The notes under the pieces are model-generated. The model ran no database searches. It worked only from the letters and a program-made list of their open reading frames with translations, and was not told where the DNA came from. Shown here one piece after another: positions 30,734 to 39,466 of a stretch of 64,000 nucleotides of DNA. A program made the translations under genes and the position numbers. Positions within the stretch are counted from its first letter, which is position 1, and each line of letters starts with the position of its first letter. Source of the DNA: Diaporthe sp. PMI_573 (taxonomy: Eukaryota; Ascomycota; Sordariomycetes; Diaporthales; Diaporthaceae); the NCBI GenBank assembly GCA_021399435.1, contig JAJTUP010000155.1, forward strand, positions 1 to 64,000, written 5' to 3'.

Positions 30734-32138
30734 ATAGATGACTGTTGACCATCTAAAAGTCGTCAAGTGTCTGCCTTCAGAAGTTTAATACGGATGTCTT
30801 CACTAGACATATCACTCGCGTGAGGCACAGGCTGGTCTCGATCTTGCTGAGCATGTCTATAATTTTCCCTCTGTTGCCAGCGCCTCATCTGGCTAAACAA
30901 TGACACCGCGGTGTCCGTCTACGGCTCCGCCAGCTGTAAAATAGATGATCCAAACCATTTGATTTCTAGCTCCAGGGTAACATAGATCTAGTAGGACGCG
31001 ATGTGCAATGCCCGTCCAGTCCATGACTCCATGGCCCGCCGCACGGTCAGCAAACAAGGCCTCCTTCATACTTTTGAAGAAGTGTCTTCGAGATCAACTT
31101 GACACGATTGATCGCGATACCTGCTTTAACAAACTCTTAGCATATTGTTCTCTCTATGAAGACGTCAGCAGGTTTTAGGGTGATGCAAGACATACAGGAG
31201 TTGCCGCCATTCTACTGCGTAGTACGTCCTTTGCAGGACATCCGGAGAAGCGAGGTGATCTCGAGATCAACCCACGAAAATTCTTGTTCTTCAGGGAAAG
31301 CTCTCTTTAGCTCTGTAATCAGCCGACTCAGGGAGGAAGACAGGCAAAAAGGGCAAATGCATCCTGTAACTTGTGGATTCTAATCCTTATTCAAGAACGC
31401 GGATATTCGCACAACCAAAATCGGATGCTGCACGACCACTTCTGACTAAGCGCATAGGGCCTTGTGTGCACATCGGTCCAGGGGTGTATGTTTGCTTGGG
31501 CGCAGGTCCACAAGACCAGCGGACTCCCGTCTTCGTCGGTAAAAACGATATGACATGTATCTCTTGACTGTAAATCGACGACTCGGGAATATATCTCTAA
31601 TCATAATGGAATTGATACCAGACGGATGCTCTCAGCACAGTAGATTCAGTGACTATATCGTAACCAGTATGAAATATGATTCTTACGCAGAGACCAGCCG
31701 TGTTTACTAGCATCTCAAGTGATTTGCCGAGGTGCGTTACGCGAGCGAACCTACCCTACATGCGCCGGATAGGGGATACTTTGCATGCCACCTACCTGTA
31801 ATGGCGGGGCTGGTATCTCTTAACGCCACCGGGCGGGTTTTCGCCGCTCAGATAACACGCACTTCATCATCTCTCACGTTGCAGATATTCTTCCTGGAAA
31901 TCGGCCAGGTAGCCCATTCAAAGCTGTCAGATGTGACGGGTGCTTTGGGTTAGGTGCCTGAGGCATCAATGGCTGAATCATGACAAAACCAGCCCCCTTA
32001 CGGGTGGGGTCCCACCAAGGAACCAAGACAAGACATCATCACAATACACACAGTGACCACCCCATCAATTGGACCATAATTACACGTCCCATATACCTAG
32101 ACCTCCCATACTCTCGATCAGGGCCCCTAACCTCTACC
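30734..32138. other. Stretch without a supported gene
   Basis: Several short frames (31156-31383, 31373-31567, 31732-31953) lack domains or convincing starts. A frame of 31980-32459 runs into the inverted repeat. Confidence 0.4.
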
Positions 32139-32749
32139 AGAGATACATTTAGATTAACTGTGTTCATCATCACCCCCAAGTCCCCTTGCGACCCCCATGA
32201 CCACTCTACTCACTCAAAACTCCATGCCACCCACCATGCTGTCGAGTTCCGATGCCGCAAAGATTTTCACTTCGGTCATAGGGCCTATTTTGATCCTACT
32301 ACGATCTGGCTCACATACAAGACATATCGTCTCGTATATAAGACATATCGTCTCGCAATTAAGACATATCACCTTGCATTTAAGATATATTGTCTTATAT
32401 ATAATACATATTGTCGAGCGTGCTCCTCGGATATGCAACCAGCACCCGCCGTCCGTTAATTACGTTGTTAAACCCAGTACATACCCTTAAGTCAGTCCAG
32501 ACTGTTTCAGCATACATATTCGAGGAGCACGCTCGACTATATATCTTGATTACGAGACGATATATCTTGTATGTGAGCCAAATCGCTAGTAAGGTCAAAA
32601 TAGGCCCTATGACCGAAGTGAAAATCTTTGCGGCATCGGAACTCGACAGCATGGTGGGTGGCATGGAGTTTTGAGTGAGTAGAGTGGTCATGGGGGTCGC
32701 AAGGGGACTTGGGGGTGATGATGAACACAGTTAATCTAAATGTATCTCT
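32139..32749. repeat. Large inverted repeat (arms 32139-32435 and 32515-32749)
   Basis: The left arm (297 bp) and right arm (235 bp) are near-identical inverted copies around a 79-bp spacer. The outer ends are AGAGATACATTTAGATTAAC and its inverse. The left arm is longer because it holds about five tandem copies of a 20-21 bp unit (AAGACATATCGTCTCGTATA) where the right arm has about two. Both arms can encode the same peptide start, MTTLLTQNSMPPTMLSSSDA. Confidence 0.85.
32395..32691 (-). CDS. Possible small membrane peptide in inverted-repeat arm
   Basis: The right arm has an open 98-aa frame: MTTLLTQNSMPPTMLSSSDA, a hydrophobic segment (IFTSVIGPILTLLAIWLTY) that could span a membrane, then a basic heptad-like repeat (KIYRLVIKIY). 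The last part runs through the spacer. The left-arm copy has a 1-nt deletion after GPIL that breaks the frame. Expression is unproven and no family is recognised. Confidence 0.3.
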   Translation of the reverse strand: MTTLLTQNSMPPTMLSSSDAAKIFTSVIGPILTLLAIWLTYKIYRLVIKIYSRACSSNMYAETVWTDLRVCTGFNNVINGRRVLVAYPRSTLDNMYYI

Positions 32750-32844
32750 AAGCGATTGCTCGAATTGGCGTAGTTATGTTGCCTCACTGCCATGGGCGGG
32801 ACTTGAGAGTATATTAGATTTGGTCGTTGGTGAGGAGTATGTTT

Positions 32845-35298
32845 TAGGGATGGGCACGTGTTTAATACACATGTGTATTAAACTGCTTTTAATTATAATG
32901 AAGCAGCTTTTTATTCCGAATAAAAACCGCGCTTTTTATTGCAATATAACTACCCATATATGAAGCTGCCCAAGGGTCATATAATACAAATAACCAAGCC
33001 AAATTAGGTCAACTTTTTCCCCGTTCCTTCGCTCTCTGACCCATCTTGGACCTCAAATGTGTCCACAACTGTCTCTTCTCCGTCGGAGGCGGATTGGTGA
33101 GTGAACTTGCCGATAACAGCGTCAACTTCCAGACTTGATGCGCAATGGATTTCCATATACGTATCTTCGAGAGTAAGCCAACCGTCTTCTGTCAAATCTT
33201 CCCAGCTAACCACCGTAGAATCAACCTCATTGCGATGATCAAGAGGTTGATTCTGAGACTGTGTTATCCTCTCTAGCACCCGTTCGTTTATGTAGATGAA
33301 CGCCAACTTGTCAGCGTTGGCTGGTGTGAGCCTGTTGCGTGCCTTGCTGTGGAGGAAGTTAACCGCCGAGAATGATCTCTCTGAGGGAACTGAATTGGCT
33401 ATGGTTCCAAAGATTCGGACAGCAAGTGTAGCCAGCTTGCTGCCCTGGTTATCAAGAAGCATCTAAGCATCTAATGGCGTCTATTCTTTTAAATAGACTA
33501 AGCCTCCCGCAGCAAACTAGCCGCCCGATTGTGCTTGGAAGTGGTTAAATTCTCGAACAACATAAAGGTAGTCAGCAGGATTAACTGCTGACTTAAAGAA
33601 CCGAAGCACTTTTATTATTAGCTGTTCTTTAAGCTTAGTCCCGACTGTGTTAGGCCTTAATGTAAATCCTGTATAATGAATATTATATATCTGTTTGTCT
33701 ATCTGGTTTAACTATATAGAATACAGCTCGCTGAAATTTACGTCTTTATGTTACTAAGAATCGTTAAGTGCTTTTCATTCTGCTTTAATCTCCAGCCAAC
33801 GAGGAATTATATGGCCGATGTGATCCCGATCGGCTTCTAAGGCATGCTGACGACTGCTGACAGGCTTAATTATAGCCAAAACAGTCTCTAGGCGTATCTA
33901 GAAGTGAGAGTTATTGACAGACTCCAGCACCCTCGGAAGAAGCTCGAGAGACCCGGAGGCTAGCTCTGCCCTCACGTCAGAACGGCGAGCGTATGTTTGG
34001 AGAGGCTCTTTACAGCGTAAAACTAACCGCAAAGCATTGAACTGGCTGCCCTAGCGTGTGATTATATTAAAGCAAGCGGTTAGTTATAGCTAGGAGTCAG
34101 AAAAACTTAAAGACCCACGCGGATAAAAACGCCTTATAGTGGCCCCAAGCTGCCTTTTGTGCCTCTCTCAATCGAGCCAACTGCAGTTTCGACTTCTTGA
34201 AGAAGGTGACAATTAATGTAGTGCTTTTGAATGTCTCCTCAAAGAACGGCAGCTCTAGGATGTCCTTAATGAGTAGCTGTAACCCATGTAAATTGTAGAG
34301 GGAAAAGAAGTAATGCTGGAATTTCTTTCTTGTAGCTAAATGCATATAAGCTTTCCTTATCACGCTATCTGTATCTGTGCAAAACAAGTTAATTTGCAAG
34401 AAGTTATCCTTGCAAATTATCTCCAGCTCAGGATATAAAAGATTAATGTAGTGCTCAGCCGTGTGTTGAATCTCTTCTATATTAAATGTCTTCTAATAAA
34501 ACGCCGGACCATTTACTACCTGTATCAAGATATTGATAATTTGATAACTTGTAATATTGTCTGAGGCGTCAAAGATTACGTTAATACGTTTTGTCTGGTC
34601 GAGGATATCTTAGACTTAGTTGTGGTACTTAGAATAAGTCGGGGCTAGCAGCTGCTACACTTGGCGACGAGACGGTGGTTGCCAGGCAGTATTTAGCTTG
34701 CTCAACAGAATCCGCATTCGTTTGGACTCAAAGAGGTTAAATGGACGGCCATCAGCAAAAATTGCTCTAGCAGCAAGCTCATCAAGCATCTGCTTAAAGG
34801 TCTTGTCCACTACAGGAAAGTGCTGAGCAAGTTGAGACTGCTGAGACTGTTGCTGCCCTCTGTAATTGAGGCAATGGCGAAGTAAGTGCTTCTTCTGACG
34901 AGTAGTGCCCTTGGTTGTCTCGTGGCCGCAGTGCTTGCACTTGACTCGTGAGTTCTTGAACCCCGAGCTAGCGTCCGAGGCAATCGTGATAAATTCTCGG
35001 TGGACCTGGTGGTCGGCTGGCCTTCCAGAGGTTCTAGGCATTGTAGAAGAAGCACGAAGGGTCTGAAGGTAGTGGGGAGTCGGATTGGGAAGTTTCAGGG
35101 GGATACCACGACAGCTGTTGAAGGCGGTGGAGAAAGGAGGTCGGAACAGGGATTATATTGATCCGACACACTAAGCCTGTTTTGGAAGGCGCTAAACCTA
35201 ATAGAGAAGGGAAATAATGCATATAAAACGCGCCTGCTTTAAATATTTAATGCAAAAAGCGCATTTTATTTAATGATGCAGCATTAAATCCATCCCTA
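32845..35298 (-). mobile_element. hAT-A copy 2, full length, inactive
   Basis: A 2454-bp element with 9-bp terminal repeats TAGGGATGG (5' end at 35298, 3' end at 32845). Its 3' 256 bp match copy 1 at 1-256 in inverted orientation. The flanks do not form a target duplication with each other (GTATGTTT on the left, AACTGAGA on the right), which is explained if the copy was joined to new DNA by recombination with copy 1. Confidence 0.88.
33004..35041 (-). pseudogene. hAT-A transposase with RIP-like stops
   Basis: N-terminus MPRTSGRPADHQVHREF with a BED finger (CKHCGHETTKGTTRQKKH), then a middle part (LYNLHGLQLLIKDILELPF) and a C-terminal dimerisation domain (FGTIANSVPSERSFSAVNFL, then HSKARNRLTPANADKLAF). 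At least seven in-frame stops interrupt it, at sites expected to be Gln or Trp, for example after SRRQV, in YHN-stop-V-stop, after GPAFY, in the TRWGS motif (TR-stop-GS), and in HF-stop-IRLE. These are CpA-to-TpA type changes on one strand or the other. It cannot make a full protein. Confidence 0.85.
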
Positions 35299-35480
35299 AA
35301 CTGAGATAGTTTAGAAGGCTTTGTGTGCTGGGGCAAGTTGTAGAAACTCGTGTGCCGGGCCCACTTATTTCCTTTTTGGGAATGCCAAGCGCGTCAAACA
35401 AACGTAAACAAACAGCCTGTTTGAAACTCGCCAAACAAACGTTTGTTTATACGGGCCAAACGTGTTTGAAACCACCACTA
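35299..35480 (-). mobile_element. hAT-B 5' terminal region
   Basis: Read on the minus strand from 35480 it starts TAGTGGTGGTTTCAAACACG and carries subterminal copies of CAAACAAACG/CGTTTGTTTG, as hAT ends do. It runs up to TCTCAGTT and hAT-A copy 2. The coding part of the same element is probably the BED-finger frame at 334-726, now on the far side of copy 1. The eight bases beyond the end are TATGTGAT. Confidence 0.5.
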
Positions 35481-35660
35481 TATGTGATGAAATGGTCAAT
35501 CTGCTCTCGTTTGCGAATGGCACGCTGGATCATCAGAAACGTCGAATTCCATCTGGTTTCATTGTTCTGCATCAGTCCCAGGTTCAGCCTTGATGGACGC
35601 AGCATCAAGCTGCTGTTTCAGCGATTTGCGCTGACTGCTAATCCCCAGGAGCGTTTCTAG
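35481..35660 (-). pseudogene. hAT-C transposase fragment
   Basis: The minus frame gives MQNNETRWNSTFLMIQRAIR followed by KREQIDHFI, the TRWNS-type motif of the hAT catalytic core. It ends abruptly at the hAT-B terminus, so hAT-B seems to have inserted here. The remaining parts of hAT-C were not found. Confidence 0.65.
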
Positions 35661-36484
35661 CGACTGCTGTTGTGCTGCCATAGCGGATCATTGGCGAATC
35701 GCTGATCGTGGATGCTACTCACAAAGGGACTACTTAGGTTCTGAGTCAGGTGCGACGCGTCTCGACCACGCGGGCGAACAAACAATAAATCCGCGCCACC
35801 CCTGCCGCGTCCCTGGGTTATCATTGGCGCAATCAGCTGGGAAAGGCGACGCCAATTCATTACCCTACACCTTGGGCCGACGAGCTCTGAATGGCCTCGG
35901 CACTCCCAGGGCCGTCGCACAGGAAAACCCATAACATATGGTATTTCAAGTAAATCAAGTTTGGGGCATCATAGACTTACTTACTTGAAATAATTTGGGC
36001 GGTCAACTTACTTGACTTACTTGATATACTTGACTTGATACTTGAATTGGGGTCAGCGCTGCTGACAGGGGGTTGGACGAATTTGGTGAATTAATACGGT
36101 ACCGTTCCATAGGTCCAGGGAATTGTCACCTGTCCACAGGCGACGGGGTGTGCGGTATTTGCGAGTACTACATCTGTGTGTAATAAGACTACCCGGGGCT
36201 GAACTGAGGAATTGATCCAACTGACAGAGGCTTAAACTACGACTTAGGAGCTACCAGGCCTGTCCCAAATCCCAGCTTTTCGGGGGATAATTTTTACCAC
36301 GTTAGGCTTGGTCGCTTGGACTGGACTAGCGTAGCGGATGGTTCACGATAATAATAGGGATATAGCGCAAACCCAGCTCTTCGCAGGTGTAGTTCGACGA
36401 TGCAATCCCGACTTGAATTTGTCTTTAGTGTTGGCCCGTTTTGGCCAGAACACAGGTTTCCGATAACCATTAGAGGCCAGCCAA
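35661..36484. other. Non-coding stretch with ACTTGA repeats
   Basis: At about 35945-36052 the words CTTACTTGA and ACTTGATA recur several times (ACTTACTTGACTTACTTGAT), resembling the subterminal region of a DNA transposon. No coding is supported. Confidence 0.4.
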
Positions 36485-37140
36485 TCAATCCACTAGTTGG
36501 TCGATGGCATCGTCGTAGGCGAGAACAATCGCACTGTAAAGTCGTTCTGGATCTCCAGCTGGTGTTCCGATCATCATCCTTTCGTCTTTATCCAACGGGA
36601 AGAGAAGCCTTCTGATGTTCAGACAAAGCGGTTTGGCCACTTCAAAAGCCTCTGGGAACTCGCCCATAATGTCTTCCAAACTGTTGACGGTCATATGGCC
36701 CATTTTAGCGCTTGCGATATCCTTGAAGCTTCCGATTTCCCACTTGCGCAGAATGCTCTCTGTTGGCTCCGTCTCGTCGCTACCACGGAAACTCCTCCAA
36801 GCACAGAGCGCGCACATCCACAGAAGCACGTAGAAGAAAGACTCCAGGTCGTGGCGGTACGTGTGATCCGTTCCCCGCAGCACTTCAATCGCCATGAACT
36901 GCATCGTCCCCGTCTGGTGCCGTGCACCACTTGGCCCGCTGTCTCGCTCTTTCGCTAGGTCGAGATCAATAAGCATGCCCTTAAAGCCACCCGACTTCTC
37001 AGGGTTCGTAATGATAATGTTGTTGGATGAAATATCGCGATGCAGTATCCCACCCTTCAGATAGAGAGACCGGTGCGCTCTGATAGTATCTCGGAGTGTC
37101 TCAAACAGCTCTCGAATGGACCAAAAGTCACTGATGACTT
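36485..37140 (-). pseudogene. FunK1-type fungal kinase, 5' truncated
   Basis: The frame from about 37140 reads FWSIRELFETLRDTIRAHRS, GGILHRDISSNNIIITN (catalytic HRD and Asn), GMLIDLDLAKERDSG (in the DFG position), TMQFMAIEVL and LESFFYVLLWMCALCAW, and ends DDAIDQLVD. This is the C-terminal lobe of the fungus-specific FunK1 kinase family. The N-lobe and start are missing; a TGA lies just upstream of the retained part, so it is a fragment. The kinase motifs that remain are intact. Confidence 0.8.
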
Positions 37141-37394
37141 GTCATGATGAGATCTGGGGACCGCTGACAAGAGCATGACGGCGTTCACAGGGTTCCTCCA
37201 AAGCACCGTAGTTAAAAGGGGAATGTCATACCATACTTGATAGAGAAATAGGAATCCCCACCAGAAGTTTGGCTCGTCTCGTTAACCTCACCGTAATGTC
37301 CACCATCACTTCATCATATTCAACCACATCAATTGAATTCTCATTGTCTGAGCCTCACAGCTAATGTCATAAACTAAGGGACCAGATAGCACGG
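37141..37394. other. Short intergenic stretch
   Basis: No gene; it contains the likely 3' UTR of the P450 gene on the minus strand. Confidence 0.5.
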
Positions 37395-39222
37395 TTATGG
37401 TTTGCGTGTCTTGAAGCGGACACGAAAGCCTTGCTGGCGGGCGAACCAGTTCGTCTTCACCTCCCACTCCGCCAGCTCGGATGCCCACTGGATCTCAAAA
37501 TGTCGGAGGACTTGCGGTACAAACTTCCCCATCTCCATGATAGAGATGTTCTTCCCTATACAGGTTCTGGTGCCTGCACCGAACTAACGATCATTAGTGG
37601 GTGGTCCAAATAGATAATGGGAACGGCGTAGGACGTACTGTAAGCAAGGTTCTGTCCATCAACTTGACTTTTTCTTCATCACCAAGCCATCGTTCTGGTC
37701 GGAAGAAATCCGCATCCTCTCCAAAAACTTGCTGATTTCTGTGAATTACAGCGGGGTTCATGCCCACGATGGTACCCTCGGGCAGTAATTTTCCGCTTAT
37801 CTCAATACCTCCCCTCGGCACTACACGTTCAAGTGGAAACGAGACACCAGGGTGCATTCTCATAGCTTCCTTGAGACAAATCTGCCTATTCCCACGGGGT
37901 CCGTCAGAGCATTGCACCCTCTATAGCTCAGCTCAGTGCTGATTGGGAAAGTGGAGGCGGACAAGTAACTCATCTCGAGGCTCTCGGCATACGTGATAAC
38001 CGGTGAGAGCCTGCCAGCGGCTTCAAAAGCATCGATCTCTTTCTGGAGTTCGGCATATACTCGTTTGTCTCGGATGAGGTAGTAGAAGACCGCCCGCAGC
38101 GAAATTGCCGTCGTATCACTCCCTGCTAGACTTTATGGTTCTCAGCTCTCGTGGTACATACACCATTTGCGATCGTTAATAATCGGTTGGAGCAACCCAC
38201 AGGTTGTTCAATAAGTGATTCATCATCTCCCGCCTAGGCATGGTGGTGCTCGTTGACTTTTGTTGTTGACGCAGATACGCCAGAAAATCTTGCCTTTTCT
38301 CGTCACCGCCCATCGAGTCGTATTCGTCGAGAGCTTGCGATACCATCTTCATCACGGTCAGCGAAGAGTTCTCAGTTCTCTTCCAAAATTATACAAACTT
38401 CTTACCTGGGAGGTGATCACCATAGCGTCGGGAATTGAGAGCATCCGGATCAATTTTCGAAATGTGGAAGTCTCCGCAAGGAACTGGTGAAACCAGGGGA
38501 CTTGGCCCACGATGCTGCCATAGATCAGGAACTCGATGGCCGAAATGGCACCATTGACATCTCTGCGTTGCTCCATAAACCCGAATCGCTTCTCAAAAGT
38601 AATGGAACCAATGACATCAAAGGCATACCACTGGAGCCAGACTCCTAAGTCCACAACTTGCCCTTCTAGATCCTTCATGGCTCTGATGAATATCTCGCTA
38701 CATGGGTCTACTAGATACTCTAGGGAGCGGATGGAAGTCATGCTGAACTTCTGTGCCACTGGTCGCTTCAGTGCTTTGTGGTCTTCAGGTGATATAGTTG
38801 TGAACAAGCTCGGCATGCTTTTACCCTCATAGGTCGTGTCAAGAGTGCGATAAAAGGAGGACTAAAGTGGCGGTCAATTTGATTTCGGTATACAACATTG
38901 AATTTGTCACACATACCTTAATGAACTTGCTGTTGATGCCGTAGATCAATGGTAGAGCCTCTGGATCGGAAATGTCCACAACTCCAGGGGCAGTGCGGAC
39001 AATTGGGCCGTATTTCTCATGGAGCTTCCGATATTCTGCATGAGCGTGTCGGCGAAAGACAAGACTAATGCGCCACGCTGGATTGATTGATGCAAAGAAT
39101 GGTCCGGGGAGACCTCGAATACCATAGCCAAATGCATTGTAAGTGAAGTAAAGAAGCAATGCGGTAACGACGAGGGGTACTACAACTACAGCTTGGTCGA
39201 CAACCTGCGAGAAAAGAGACAT
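37395..39222 (-). CDS. Cytochrome P450 (pisatin demethylase-like)
   Basis: Six exons (39222-38917, 38861-38406, 38346-38201, 38130-37963, 37885-37639, 37583-37395) separated by introns of 55-77 bp with normal signals add to 1512 bp, exactly 504 codons including the stop, so the gene is intact at 503 aa. It starts MSLFSQVVDQ with an N-terminal membrane anchor (VVVVPLVVTALLLYFTY) and a proline hinge (GLPGPF). The I-helix is LAGSDTTAI, the K-helix ExxR is KEAMRMHPG, the PERF region is FRPERWL, and the heme loop is FGAGTRTCIGKN with the ligand Cys. The sequence resembles fungal pisatin demethylase/benzoate hydroxylase-like P450s (RVVPRGG, VGMNPAVIHRN). It is an ER monooxygenase with unknown substrate. 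A hAT element begins 244 bp upstream of the ATG. Confidence 0.9.
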
Positions 39223-39466
39223 CGTGTTGTAGTGCATGTAGTGACATAATTTGATTCTCGTCAAACGGAAAGCCTTCTTGCGCTCTGAGGTCGACACGGT
39301 TTTAAATAAGAGTATGGTCTACAAGCCGTTCCATCGCACCGAGTACGCTGTGTCGCAGTTCCTCCGATTGGACAGCTTTTGCATCATCGGCGGAACTAAA
39401 ATCATATAATGCTGCGGGGGCCTTGGCGTTTAGGTTGTGGAAACTGAAGGAATATTACTCCGCGGC

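Noticed and set aside
32839..32844. Target duplication for hAT-A copy 2 from its own two flanks
   Set aside because: GTATGTTT and AACTGAGA do not match in either orientation; the matching half lies beside copy 1.
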